Translations under genes and position numbers: made by a program | NCBI GenBank assembly: GCA_947579605.1 | Contig: OX388325.1 | Location: 2,351,572 to 2,415,571 of the forward strand | Source of the DNA: Athripsodes cinereus | Lineage: Eukaryota; Arthropoda; Insecta; Trichoptera; Leptoceridae | Direction: 5' to 3' | DNA length: 64,000 nucleotides | Shown here: positions 12,366 to 25,090 of the stretch, piece by piece | Position numbering within the stretch: position 1 is the first letter of the stretch | Layout: every line of letters begins with the position of its first letter | Notes under the pieces: generated by a model | Told to the model about the DNA's origin: nothing | Databases searched by the model: none | Seen by the model: the letters and a program-made list of their open reading frames with translations, nothing else

Positions 12366-14284
12366 TCAAGCTTTAGTTGCTAAATGGTATTTTTCGGTTT
12401 CTTTGTTTACAAAACATTTGGTCACTTTACTTTTTATCTGTTTTGAACATGAATTTTTATATGTTTTGAAGGTTTTTATAGTATTCAAAGTGTTAATATA
12501 AAATGACAACCGCCATCTATTTATAATTAATGTTTCGTCAAATATATTATTTTGTAAATGGATTCTAAGGAAGAATATATGACGACAGGGTAATTTATAC
12601 ATTGAAAAAAAACTACATGAACAATAATCACAACTAGTTATAAATTTTTTATTGTTTTCAAAAATATTTTCATTAAGTGCAGACTCTTGAAGAATTTTAA
12701 TATTATTTTTATTGGTTAACGCGTCAATAATTTGTTCTAAAATTTTATAAGATGCAAATTTTGTACAACATTTAAATATACTTTGAACAATTTCTGGGGA
12801 TAAATCTGACACAATAGATATTAATTTAAACTCATGACTAAAGCCAAGATTTTGATATTTGTCTAGCATGCTGGATAACTGAGATTTTAATTTAGCATAA
12901 AAATCATTTAGTGTTGAATATTTTGTTTCAACTTTTGGTTAAAACATTCCAGTCTATTATCAGTGGTGTCACATATATTAAATGTATTGGTACGGTAACA
13001 GTGTACCCATGCTTCTTTCCAGGGATACCAATTTTTGTTAAAATCATTTAAAATTGAATAATTTATAAAAGTTGACACAAATTTTTGGTAAGTGTTTTGA
13101 AAATCAAGCTCTGTATGTGAGTAAGCCATTGACTCTAAATATGATTTAGCTGTATCAACAAGATGTTTAGGAATGTTTGATTTATTTATCATTATTTTGA
13201 ACGCTTTTAAAACATGAAACAGGCAAAGTTCGTGTTTGGCATTTGGGAAATATTTCTTTAAGGCATTTATTTCTGTTAAATCTTTATCAGTAATTATTGA
13301 CTGGACAAAAGCAAAAGATGGATTGTGAGTAAAAAAAATTTCTACAAATTTCTCAATATATGTCTCAGTTTCGTTACAAACTAAACAAAATGCAACTGGG
13401 ATAGATTCACCCATCCCATCGACAATCATTACAATGTACAAGGGCATACGTGTATTCGTCAAACTATATGTTGCATCTACTAGGATATGCTCTGGATAAT
13501 TTTGGAAAAATATCTTCATCCAAGAAAATTGAAAAAAGAGTAAACACACTTCATCTTTAAGACTAACTGTCTCAAAAATTATATTACCTTCGTTTTGATC
13601 CTTTTGTAATGCTAGTAAAAAATTATCATTAAGACCTACATTACCTGTGGATTTTATACGACACTTTATATTTGTAATGTTTTTACTTGAAATACTTGCA
13701 TTATGATTTGATAAAAAATCCTTGATTCTAGGTAAGCTAGCATCATACTGCATTAAAAGAAGTGAATTATCTTTAATAACACTACGTTTATCTTTAGTTA
13801 CTTGAGCAACTTCACCAGTGCTCGAATTTTGTAAAGCTAATCGTGGAATTAAATGATCGAAGCTACGTATACCCCTGTTGGCACTGTACAGTTTAAAAGT
13901 ATCTTCATCAATTCTATGCAAAATTTTACCAGAAGAATCACAATGGGTACTTTGGAAACTAGTTATAACAAATTGACCAATACTTACCTTGTACGTCACA
14001 CACAACTTAGCCTGGCACCCTAATTTTAAAGAATGCTGTGTGGGACGCACACCTGTAGAAGTACTGAGAAACTTTCCCCTGTGAATACATCCAAACTCTA
14101 CATAATAATACCCAGCACAGGGAGGTATGGTATTCTTACCTAGTTTTCTATTTCGTGCCTGTGCAGTACTGCAATCAACGATTACAAAAAGTGGGCTGTA
14201 TGTAGATCGCAGATAGCTCTCGTAGGTAGCTGCAAACAAATTCCAATCCGAAAATTGCTGGCCAACAAAAATTGACATCTCCAT
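12366..14284 (-). pseudogene. MULE-type transposase with SWIM zinc finger (ZSWIM1/3-like), one frameshift
   Basis: The first frame (14284-12908, 458 residues) has an N-terminal FAR1/ZSWIM-like region (FSDWNLFAATYESY, cysteines in CQAKLCVTY). A DDE core follows: ILVDATY (first D), SIITDKDL (second D), the MULE C/H motif HELCLFHVLKAF, and DNRLECFNQKLK (candidate E). At about 12905 the frame shifts by one base. Reading resumes as STLNDFYAKLKSQL and runs to 12366 through CDYCSCSFFSMYKLPCRHIF, a CxC..CxH SWIM finger. About 625 residues in all, close to the size of ZSWIM3-like proteins. No terminal repeats were found, so it could be a Mutator-type transposon remnant or a recently lost domesticated gene. 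Confidence 0.78.
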
Positions 14285-14602
14285 CTTCTATGTAGGGATG
14301 TCGATGTCAAGTCAACTGCGTGCCACTAAAAAACTACTACTTTTTGCATAAAAACCTAAAATAATACACAAAGAAATCAATATTATTATTCAAACACTGT
14401 TCGGCAATCAAAATAATGATAAAATGACGTAAATTATAGTATAATATTAAAGTATTGATAAAAATTCTGAATGCAAGTAAAGTGCTTTGGATACATACAT
14501 TGAGAATGAGTTGAGGGGAGCCCGGAGCAAAAATTATAACGGCTACGAAACATTCAAAACTTACGGGTGGTACCCTTGCGTCTTGCTACTATATATAATG
14601 AG

Positions 14603-15066
14603 TTACAATCCACTAGATTGGTCTGCAACGAGTTTTGACTTTCTTCTCCATTCCTCCCTATTCTCAGCCAGTCTTTTCAGCTCTACGTATGAGCCACAAT
14701 TCATGTCCCTCTTCAGTTGGTCCATATACGAATCTCTTGGTCGGCCTCTGCCATTTGTCCCCTCGGTCTTACCCTCCGCAATGGCGATGAGTAGTCCTGG
14801 GTGCCTGATGTTGTGGCCAATCCAGTTAGCTCGTTGTTGGCTGATTCTCTTAAGAAGTTGTCTTTTTTCGCCTACCCTGGTTAATACTTCTTCGTTTTCG
14901 ATGTGTTCCGACCAATGGATCTTCAGCATGCGTCTGTAGCACCACATTTCAAAGGCCGCCAACCGTCCGCTTTCCCTCTTGCTGATGGTCCACGTCTCGC
15001 AACCATAAAGCAGAATGCTCCATACAAAGGCTTTAGTAAGGTTCTTCCTTACGCTTAAATCAATGT
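14603..15066 (-). pseudogene. RTE-like LINE, C-terminal part of reverse transcriptase
   Basis: Minus-strand translation starts NIDLSVRKNLTKAFVWSILL at about 15066 and continues with YGCETWTISKRESGRLAAFE. It then reads MWCYRRMLKIHWSEHI, RVGEKRQLL, RANWIGHNIRH and GRGRPRDSY. This is the standard C-terminal region of insect RTE-clade ORFs. The frame is open to about 14603, so the copy is 5'-truncated rather than riddled with stops. The + strand ORF at 14487-14939 is its antisense shadow. Confidence 0.85.
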
Positions 15067-16231
15067 TTGGGGATTGCTACTACATTCACGATTTTATTTT
15101 CATATTGTGAAAACCAAGCTAGGCAATAACACAACGTCAAACCGTTTGCTGATGTTTCTAAGTGACAGTTTTTGCCATAGAGTATAATATTATTATACTA
15201 CATTTTTCATAAACAAAATAATTCAATATTTGCATGGACCTAAATAGAGTAATGGACAGACACTTTGGTAAACATTTTGTAGCTGCGCGGGGAGGGGAAT
15301 GACGACCATTTTGTAAGAAATAAATTTTGTTCGGTGCGTCGCATTTGGGCTGCGTTCAGACAGTCACCGAGTGATCAGTCGACGACGCATATTTTGAAAG
15401 TACCTATACAATGCCAGAACGCATTCATAGTGTTCATGTACTGTATGTTACTATGTTTTCAAAATGTGTAACAAAATAAGAATTATAGTCTCAGAAAATA
15501 TACTCGATTTCTGCGTAATTGTCATTTATAATTTCTGACGCTGATTCAGTGAATTCGTTTGGATAAATTTAGGATATAAACTTGTAACAAGTATTTGGGA
15601 AGTATACAAGCTCAGAAAGTTAGATAATGGAATAATTTAAAAAAAAAGTATAAAGCAATTAGTTATACACTAATCAAGTAGTTATTACTTTAACTGTTAA
15701 TTTTAAAGATACCTATTAAAATAATTTATTCCTTCGTTAGAGACAAAAATATTTTTATCATTTAAAAGAAACACAAAAGTACTTGAATGCTACTATAAAA
15801 AGGCGCCAGTCAAATAATAATAAAAATATTAATTATTTAAATATATTCATAATTTACGTCTTTTACACGTCGGCGAATTTAAGAAATTATAACAAAAAGT
15901 AAATCCAAAAAAAAATTTTTTTTTTAAGTTATAAAAGCAATAAAAAAAATAATAAAAAGACGTAAAAAATAATGGCGCCATTACGATAACATTGGGTCAT
16001 AAAACGCTCTAAGTTATTCACGATTATCCGGATTACATTCACCACTCACTGCAACTTCATGGTCGTTCAGGTCAAACGACGCCGAGTGACATTTATGCTC
16101 CCATGAACCAACCCTTGTATTTGTATGTTTAGTTGTTTTAAAAATGTTTCAAGTTTTGGCACATCAGTTGAATTTTTCATATCGGTTTTTGTTTTTATAT
16201 CTAGAAGAATAGGAATCATCTTATGATTAAC
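15067..16231. other. No gene recognised
   Basis: AT-rich sequence with long A/T runs around 15890-15960. No terminal repeats, coding frame or known repeat motif were identified. Confidence 0.5.
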
Positions 16232-16780
16232 ATGGTGATGTGCGCTATAAATGGTTGTGGTTATAAATCCAATCCAACTTTCGCAGGAAACAGGATTGTC
16301 ATATTTTCGGTAAGTTGTTTTGTATTGTAGTTTTTATCTTAATATATTGCGATTTTAAAGTCGTTTATATTATAATTCGTATACTTATAAATGATCATAA
16401 TAATGTTATAAACGTTCTATATAATTATCTGTCCTTATTCTCCTATATCTACACACGTAACTTGTTTTCCATTCTGTCATCTGACAATACAAAGAACCTA
16501 CAATCTGATGTTTGGTTTGTTTACCCGTTAGAATGAAATGTTTCATGCATACAAATCTGATCAGGTTAATGATATTATCGCATGTTTATAAACAAAATCT
16601 TTTTTTGTAGTTTTCCAAAGGATTCAGAAAGGAGAAACTGGACATTATCCAATATTTGACACCAAGTAAACGTAGTGTTTTGTGTTCAAAAACATCTCGT
16701 TTTTCTGCGAGGTCGGAGAAAAACGTCATTCTTACGAAATATCCTGAGTTTCCCGCTCATTTGCAAGTTCGTGTGTTTTA
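16232..16780 (+). pseudogene. THAP zinc-finger gene fragment with one intron, frameshifted
   Basis: Exon 1 (16232-16309) encodes MVMCAINGCGYKSN and ends in IVIFS, followed by a donor GGTAAGTT. A pyrimidine-rich TTTTTTTGTAG acceptor ends at 16610. The next exon reads FPKDSERRNWTLSNI in one frame and, after a shift, LTPSKRSVLCSK in another. The CxxxxC, the FPKD loop, the W and the PSKRSVLCS stretch match the order of the THAP C2CH DNA-binding domain. The final His-Phe pair expected after SVLCSK is replaced (SVLCSKTSRF). The frame does not stay open, so this is a decayed fragment of a THAP protein, perhaps transposase-derived. No downstream domains are visible. Confidence 0.6.
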
Positions 16781-16869
16781 TATTATTCATTTAGATATAT
16801 CCTTCAATTGTCATTCATTCTCTCCATATTGTGTGTATATGAAAACAAAGTTTAAAAATAAATAATGAT

Positions 16870-18039
16870 TTTGAAATGAAATACTCAATTTTATTTACTC
16901 ATCCTATTCCCTATTTCATCAAGTATATGAAAACATTAAGTTATGTGGCATTGTAATTATTTTAAGAAGTAAATATAATGTTTTCTGATACTGTGAATAA
17001 TTTCCATACATTGCCCATACAAATGTTAAATAAAGTATTTCCTACAAAATGGCCACCGTCGATTTCCCTTCCTCACTTTTTGGCTTCGCTGTCATTCATA
17101 CAAATTACTATAAACGTTCCATCCCCTACCTACATACATCCATGAATATTTGTATATGGAAATAGTTTACCATAGACAAATTTTATAATTTCTCTATGGA
17201 AAAGTTCACCATAGATAAATTTGATAATTTCTTTCTTTTTTCTATGTAATTACGGACAAATAGCCTTTGCCTTTTATTTATAAAAGACACATGATTTCAT
17301 ACATAACTAGAATCTTGCCTATAACGCCAGTGGCGTATTCAGGTCAAATATTAAACTGAACCAAACTTCACAAAATTCGATCAGTTGACCATTTTTGTAA
17401 ATTTAACAATCAAATTTGGTTTTGTTAGTGGATCAAGCCCCTCCTCACGCTAAATCCGATCTGGACCAACCTTGCATTCGCTACGTCCAGCCTCATTAGT
17501 ATACAAATATGATAAATTAGGAGAATATAATACATAACATGCAAATAATATAAATATTTATGTATAAATCTGCGCGGGTTGGCTTTTTTGTGGCCTATAA
17601 GGCATAGCAGCCACCAACCTTAATTTTTTCACGCTAGGAGATCACTGGCCTGTAGTTAGCGATCGTTGAGGTGGGTAATTTTGGGTATTAATTTATAATA
17701 TAATAAAGATATTTACATAAAATAAATAAGAGTTAAAATTCATGCTTGTATTAGTATTCAAAAATAACGGAAAATAATAATTAATAAATGTTTCTGAGTC
17801 CATCCCTGTTCATATTATCAAGTAATGTCTATAAATTTAATTTGTAATTAATATTTATAAGTTGTTCAAATTTTATTAATTTTAGAAAATAAAATAATTT
17901 ACAAGGTCGGTCTCACAACACATTCATTAAAACATTATATAAAATTTATCAATCTTTTGTCTGCAGAAAGTTCACTTATCTGAGACTTATCAAACAAGAG
18001 TTTTGATATTCAAAGAAAAAGGCAATGTCATTATGCCAA
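16870..18039. other. No gene recognised
   Basis: AT-rich intergenic sequence. There is a short internal repeat at about 17155-17220 (ATGGAAA.AGTT.ACCATAGA.AAATTT, twice). No protein signature seen. Confidence 0.5.
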
Positions 18040-18150
18040 AATATACTATACTATACTATACCATCACGGCATATCCCACAAGTGGGGTAGCCAGCAGATC
18101 AGCTGCATGTAAGAAACACGCAAACTGTCCTCTTCGTGCCAAAATATCTA
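18040..18150 (+). repeat. Dispersed SINE-like repeat, copy D
   Basis: Starts with ACTATACTATACTATACCAT and continues CACGGCATATCCCACAAGTG; it ends at CTGTCCTCTTCGTGCC. Confidence 0.8.
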
Positions 18151-18772
18151 TTTCGAAAATTTAAAATAAAATATAATAATATCTTAGCTTTGGGTTAAAG
18201 ATGATAAACTGCCAATGGGTGGTTCTGAAATACTGCATTTATCGTTACTTCTAATTAATTTATGAAGATTTTATTATTATCTTCGTGTGTGAAAATAATC
18301 ACTAAAATATTGTATTTATTACTTAGAGATGTTTACAAAATCAATTTAAACCAAAACAAACACTGAATTTATGAATTTAAAACATCTCTCTTCTAGTCGC
18401 AAGCAAACACTATCCCAGAGTGACCAAGAGTGACCCTTTTCTCCTCTCACCAGCCCTTTTATAAAATCCTCTCCTTTGTTACAATTAAAGTAGGTAGATA
18501 CTTTCTTCATTCGAAGACAAACTATATTCTATGTACCTTCCTAATAAAAATATATCCAATAGATACATACTCTCTGAAGTATGTACCATTTAACTATCAA
18601 CAAATATACTTCGAGTAATACACTCATGTACCACTTAAAATAGTAAACAAAATATTTATTCAAATTTCTAACAAAGTTTGTTAAAAAAACTAAACCATGA
18701 CAGAAGGTAAAATTGTGCGATGTCAGCAAAAATATATACATACCTACTAGATTGGTGATTCGAAGAATAAAT

Positions 18773-18985
18773 CGGTTAAGCGGCCGATCAAATTTTGCAG
18801 TCAGATTTAAACTGATGCTTTAAAGGGATGCGGGTTCAAGTAGTCCCGTCCGGGGCACTACCGAATAAGGTGACGGTGTCTTTTCTAAGCCTTATATGGT
18901 AGTTTCATGCATAGACATACTAGACTTGCAACGCGGTACATTTTATCGGAATTTTTGTGTTCCAACATCGATGACCTTCAAGTAT
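18773..18985 (+). repeat. tRNA-derived SINE
   Basis: GGTTAAGCGGCCGATC resembles a Pol III A box, and 50-60 bases later GCGGGTTCAAGTAGTCCCG resembles a B box. The body continues to TTGCAACGCGGTACATTTT and TTTGTGTTCCAAC. The same 3' body occurs reversed near 24023-24070, supporting a dispersed family. It does not fold as a normal tRNA. Confidence 0.6.
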
Positions 18986-21429
18986 AAGCCATGTATTGTC
19001 TTGACGTTAGCGTCAGTTTTAAAACTGGATTTAAAATTTGACTGGCTGCATGACGGATTTTTTCTTTGAATTACCTATCTAGTATATCTTTGGTTTCATG
19101 TGTTAAATTAACATACTTATACATTTTATTTATTTATTTTCAAAAATTGACATCACTCACAGTTGACAGTTTTCACCTTTGCGGCGAGTGATGTAAGCAA
19201 AACACACAACATAACACTATTTACAAATCACAATATCATTCACATAAGTTTAAAAAAAAACAAACTTATTAGCAATAATTATAAAAAAAACGACTTGAAG
19301 CGAAGACATTCCTAAGCATCCCATGATAAAAAATGAAGGAAACAAATATGGATTAAACATTTATGTTTTCCTATAAAGATGTCTGGCGAATCTTTTTTGT
19401 ACTCTCTCAATCAAACACATGTACGAGTTTTCGTGTGGAGCCCATATTATAGATGCCGATTCCAATATTGAACGCACTAAGGATTCATAAAGCAACAAAA
19501 GAGTGTTTGGATCTTTAAAATGTGTAGAATTGCAAAGTACGAATCCCAACATCATATAAGCCTTCTCCACCATAACGGATATGTGGTTCTTGAATGATAA
19601 ATCGAATTTAAAAATCACGCCTAAATCTTTCGTTTCAGTTAACTGTAGCAATTTTGTACCGTCCATAGTATATTCAGAGGCAATGGGATTGCGTGCTCTA
19701 GTATATGACATGATATGACATTTGGGGGAGCTAAAATACAATTTATTTTTATGTGACCACACTACCAATGCATCGATATCACTTTGCAAAGCAGTCACAT
19801 CATCTTGGCACTCTATTTCTTTGTAAAGTTTGAGATCATCTGCGTACAATAAATATTTTGGTCTTTCAATGTTTGCTACTATGTCATTAATAAATAATGT
19901 GAACACCAATGGTCGAAGATTAGAGCCCTGTGAGACACCTGAATAGGTGATATACTTCCTTGAACTACAATGACTAAAGGCTACAAACTGTTGTCTATCA
20001 CGCAAATAGCTGTTATTAATATTCTACAAGTCCATTTGACAACCCGTAATCATTCAACTTAGATATTAAAATATCGTAGTCTACCCTGTCGAACGCTTTC
20101 TCGAAGTCCGTGTAGACAACGTCGACCTGTATTCGTTTATCAAGATTCTTAGCAACGTATGTACTAAAATAAAGTAAATTTGTAACAGTGGATCTTGTAC
20201 ATAGGTCTAAAACCATGCCGTTCATTAACAAGAAGGTGATTTACGTTATCCCAAATTCTCTTCTGAATTATAATATCAAGCAACTTTGCTGGAGCAGATA
20301 ATATCGCGACTGGTCTATAGTTTTTCACATCTGATTTATCTCATTTTTTGTGTATTGGACTAACTCTGGTAGTTTTCCATTGTTTTGGAAATACTTTTGA
20401 TTTAATTGATAAATTGAATATAAAATACAAAATTGTCGTCAATTCTTTACCCGTTTCTTTAATTATAAATGTAGTTGGGCATTTTCAAATTTTTTTGCTT
20501 CGTTACGTAGTGGAACCTAAAAAAATATGTGTAACAAATTATACCTGATTTTGTATTTAAAATATATATACAACAGTAACGGACGTGAGAAATCAATTAC
20601 TTTTAAGTTTAGTGTTTTCTTTTTGTCAGGGAATGCGTTTTCGTGAAGCAATATCTCAAGAAATTTCCATTACATCACACAATTCAACGGGGTTTTAAAT
20701 AAAAACATTTTAGTGAATAGTTGTCGAAAGTATTTAATATAGTTATAATCACAATATTCTTTAAGAAAATATATAATTTTATTAGGAAAATAACGTAAAA
20801 TGTCACATTTTCTGTCCAATTGGTCCATTACGTTACGTTTTGTACTATACAGTAATGAGTTTTCTTATATTCTACACTAATAATGGCAAATTTGTTGGTG
20901 ATTTGCACTTTCCAACAACAATTCAGTTCACATACTATATTTTATATATTACAATAATACAGTTGTATCAGTTGTTGGAATAAAATCTAAAAAAAATAGT
21001 CGGAGATATAATAGGACAGTAACGTAATAGGAAGTCTCTCGTTACGTAATGGAAAAGTAAAGCTAACGTCGCATGGTAATAATTTTCATTAATTATATCA
21101 GTCGAAAATCCGAGATAAGTTTTTAATTTTTTTTTTATATATTTTATTTATTTATTTATGCATATTCACGGCTTTCGCCTTTTACATGTTAATAAAGGGA
21201 AAAAAAAAATAACAATTAAATCCAAAATAATATAAACAATAAGTAAAAAATGATAATAGCAATTAAATTCATATGTCAGTTTATAAAAAGTAATATTATG
21301 ATGTCGTATGCAATGTCAAAAAATATACACACACACACACAATATGTAACGGGTATTTGTACCGACTATTATTTTTTATTTATTTTCAATTTTTGTTGAA
21401 AAAGTTGTTGAAGATAAAAACGTGATCAT

Positions 21430-21512
21430 TTTTTAAAATATTATATTACTCGCGGGCCGCAGGAAATACGCGGCGGGCCACATGCGGCCCGCGGAACGCA
21501 GTTTGCCCATGC
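21430..21512. mobile_element. hAT-like terminal fragment
   Basis: The sequence ACTCGCGGGCCGCAGGAAAT through CATGCGGCCCGCGGAACGC to GTTTGCCCATGCCTGG is typical of one end of hAT MITEs (GGGCC-rich, ending in a CAGGCATGGGCAAAC-type repeat). No matching second end was found, so this is a fragment. Confidence 0.5.
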
Positions 21513-21917
21513 CTGGTTTATAGAATACCAATATGGACTAACTAAATTTGGAACGTTACTATTTTAGTTAGTGCACACTAAAAATGAAATAGAATCGGGG
21601 GTAGCATTTGTCGTTTTTGTTACACTTGATTGGCCTGACGTACTGATTTATGATTTACTAGCAATCACTTGAACTGTTTTCATAATAATAAATAAATATT
21701 GGACATCATAACGCCATCATAATAATTATTAACATCTTTTAATATAGTCGGAAGATTAAAATATTCAATGTAAGCTAGGCTTTACAATTCCATTACGTGA
21801 CAGCTTTTTTCCACCAATACATAACGTTCCGTAATGGACGTGACGTATAAGTATCGATCTCTGTTCATCCACATGTTTACACCTTGTTAGTGAATATAAG
21901 GATGCATTCGACTTGTA

Positions 21918-22299
21918 ATTCAAAATGAACAATATTTAATATGTAGTTAGAGTCCAAAAGAAACAAATAAAACTCTTAACTTACCTTAGGAATCTGCGTT
22001 CGTAATGGAACACCAATTTTAGTGAGCAAAAACGTGGACCAGTTCCGTCACAATAATCTGCACAACCGACGTTTTTACACAATATAGCGGCATTCATAGA
22101 CTAATAGTTATATTAGTCTATGAATGCCGCTATATTGTGTAAAAACGTCGGTTGTGCAGATTATTGTGACGGAACTGGTCCACGTTTTTGCTCACTAAAA
22201 TTGGTGTTCCATTACGAACGCAGATTCCTAAGGTAAGTTAAGAGTTTTATTTGTTTCTTTTGGACTCTAACTACATATTAAATATTGTTCATTTTGAAT
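21918..22299. repeat. Perfect palindrome, 189-bp arms, 4-base spacer
   Basis: The arm 21918-22106 is the exact reverse complement of 22111-22299 by eye, with only GTTA between. The arms carry CGTTCGTAATGGAACACC and a TTACCTTAGGAATCTGC string. As RNA or single-stranded DNA it would form a near-blunt hairpin. It may be a foldback duplication within the host element or an assembly artefact. Confidence 0.92.
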
Positions 22300-24334
22300 G
22301 GCAATTAATGGCAACGTTAGTTGCCATTAATTATAATCGACACTCGATTTGACCAAAATAAGTAAAACAGAGGTTTAGAATGGCCGTGACGTAATAGGAA
22401 TTCCACTTTTTGTGATTTGAAGGACAGGAAAAATATACATATTTAACATATTTCTGGTTTGCTTTATGATATTTTATGGGACTTTATTGAATTTAGAGAA
22501 AATTAAGTTTTGAATGAAGTCATAAAACCTGTGAATATAATGGGCAGACAAATATAATTTTAATAATTCAAGAGTTTTTGTGTTTACGCTGTGGAAATCC
22601 ATTTTTAATTTTAATAAATAAAATATAAAAATATATTATTGAGCACTGTTTAATCTCCACTATGTTTGGCTAAATACCAAATATAATTTTGTTGTTAAAG
22701 TTGAGAGGTACGCTGAAGACATGTTGAAATACGTCATTCCGTGTTATTGATTTACACATTAACTTGCAAAATTTAAATAGTTACCTGTTATTTTTATGCT
22801 TAACTATGAAAAAAAATCATCTTTTTATCAATAATTGTGATTTCGGGCAAAACTGAAATAATTGGTCATTTAAGAAACAATTTTGAATTCTCGAGACGCG
22901 TACGTTATACTCATAGTAAAAAAATCTGAAAATGCCCAGGTATCAGATCTGGACTAGATGAGGGATTTGGCTTAAGTTTAGATAAGCTATATTCAATTTC
23001 ATCTAGGGATATACTCGGTAGGTTACAATTTGTTGGAAACATAGAAGATGCAACATTACAAAAATCAGGTATGAGCTTTGGTGGCGTTGGGTTATACACC
23101 GAAGAAAAATATTCAACAAAAGCATCAGATATCTGTTGCGGTTCCGAATATATTATATCATTGTAGATCATATCGTTAGGCAACTTTCCAACATCTCTTT
23201 TAGTTGAAATAGAATTCCAAAACTGTTTAGGATCCTCGCAAATATGTGCTTCTGCACGAGCAATATGTTGCTGATAGCACTTGCGTACTTATATCCTCTT
23301 TTACTGAAATACGAAACTTACAAAACTTTTTATAGGTCTAATCTGACGCTGTTTGTTTCCATAATTTATGAAGAAAATGTTTTTTCTTAATACATCTTAT
23401 CAATTGTAATGAAAACCAATCTGGATATCCAGTACGAATATCTACATGTGACTCCTTAAAACAACTATCAAATATACAATACAATTTATCATAAAAACAT
23501 TCCACAGCTTGATCAACATCTGAAGCTTCAAACAATTCTACCCAAGAACAATTAGTGATCATATTTTTAAGTAAAGGTATATTATTTCCTTTGAATTTCC
23601 ATCTAACATTATTGGAAGTTTTACGTGTAGCATCACAATGATATTTGCATGACGATAATGAAACAGAAATATCTAAGGAAGGATGGTGTTGATCCTCACT
23701 CACTAAAGGTAGATCGTGCCTCTTTATTACAACAGAATCGGAATGTAAATTGGTATATATTAAATCTTAAGTTCGACCATTACTATTTTTTACATGATTG
23801 AATTGAGAAAGGTCAAATAATTTGAGAAAATAATTATGCTCATTTTTTGGATATTTACAAGACGACAAATTAAAATCTCCAAATTTTTTTTTTTTTTTTA
23901 TCTCTAATCTTATTGCCTGCCGTTTCCAAACTACTATAGAAATTACAGATACATATGACCTCGTACAATGGTTAATTGTAAAAATAGATCAATAAAAATA
24001 TGACCATTGTTATTATTAATGTTGGAACACAAAAAAATCGAAAAAATGTACCGCATTGCAAGTCTTGTCTAAGTCTGTCAGTTGTTTTATGGGTGGCAGT
24101 TATATATCAATATGAGTTAATTTATATGTTTTTTGAATGTTTTTTAAATATTCTACAATGCACATCCGTTCCTTGATTATTAAAATCGCGATCGATTTCG
24201 GTAAACCTATACCATTGACGAGCGAGATAATACTGACTAATATTTTTGGTTAAAACATCTACAAAAACAAAATAATTGAAAACAATAGCTGTACCTGTTA
24301 AGGATTAGGCATTGTAAACATTGTGAGAAGAACT

Positions 24335-24505
24335 TCTAAAATACTACTACTATACTATATACTATACCATCACGGCATATCCCACAAGTGGGGTAGCCAG
24401 CAGATCAGCTGCATGCAAGAAACATGCAAACTGTCCTCTTCGTGCCAATATAAAATCAAGACATTCAGGATGGGTGGCAAACCTCATCACTGAATTTAAG
24501 ATGTA
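24335..24505 (+). repeat. Dispersed SINE-like repeat, copy E
   Basis: Full-length-looking + strand copy, from an (ACTAT)n run through CCATCACGGCATATCCCACA, CAGATCAGCTGCATG and CTCTTCGTGCCAATATAAAA to GGATGGGTGGCAAACCTCAT. Confidence 0.85.
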
Positions 24506-25090
24506 AAATAACTTCTAAAATAACTGATATTATATATTTTTTTTGTGGTATGTTATAGTAGATACTCGTAAAAAAAACTTAGAAGTGAAATGGACAATTG
24601 TCTTTTTACTATACCATGTATAGTTTATTTTTGCATAATAAGTAGCCAGCACCGTCTTATACGTGAAGTTCAACGAATACCTGACTCCAAAACTTAGAGA
24701 AAAGAGTTGGAGATCTAATCTTTTCCGTGAACTCCCTGGTAGATTATTATTAAACACATGCATATTACAGAATATGTTTTTATTTATTTATTTATATTTA
24801 CAGATGGTATTTTAAACTTGCAATGGGACATTAAACTAGGATGGTAAAACCTGAGATGATAAATGCGACCACTAAAGTAGATACCAGCAAATAACGTATT
24901 CTAATAAAGAGATTTAGTCACATTAATCTGAACTCATCACATAGGACTAAGGGCCGACTTAATATTTAAGTCTTTCACAAAAACATTGAATATGGTAAAT
25001 AAACTATACAACTTCATTCTCTTCTCTTTTCTCTCTATTCTCATTTATTGTTTGCACTGCTATTTATTTTATTATTTTTTCTCTGTTTAG

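Larger units (their letters stand above)
20476..22938. mobile_element. 2.46-kb non-autonomous DNA element with subterminal TTACG motifs
   Basis: The ends are TGGGCATTTTCAAATTTTTT and the reverse complement of TGGGCATTTTCAGATTTTTT, an inverted repeat of about 22 bp with one mismatch. It sits inside the LINE RT frame, which fixes its boundaries independently. Variants of TCCATTACGTAAC occur at about 20500, 20660, 20820, 21040, 21785, 21830, 22005, 22210 and 22385, on both strands. They look like multiple transposase-binding sites. No transposase is encoded. The centre holds the palindrome at 21918-22299. The superfamily and TSD are not clear. Confidence 0.75.
19361..23895 (-). pseudogene. APE-type LINE (CR1/Jockey-like) ORF2, split by a DNA transposon
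   Basis: Reading leftwards on the minus strand, the endonuclease end is at about 23890-23620 (FGDFNLSSCKYP, then SEDQHHPSLDI). The linker follows (NNVRWKF, YPDWFS, KKKHFLHKLWK), then DPKQFWNSI and SLSKLKPNPSSSPDLIP at about 22945. RT resumes beyond the inserted element at about 20473 with FPKQWKTTRVSPIH and NYRPVAILSAPAKL. It continues with HGFRP, VDVVYTDFEKAFDRVDYDIL, the SGVSQGS motif, the catalytic YADDLKLY and the C-terminal thumb to 19361. Stops and shifts near 20335, 20015 and 23290 show decay. The insertion at 20476-22938 falls inside the RT domain. Confidence 0.85.

Noticed and set aside
14487..14939. Plus-strand ORF of 150 residues
   Set aside because: It is antisense to the RTE LINE fragment, whose minus-strand protein has clear motifs.
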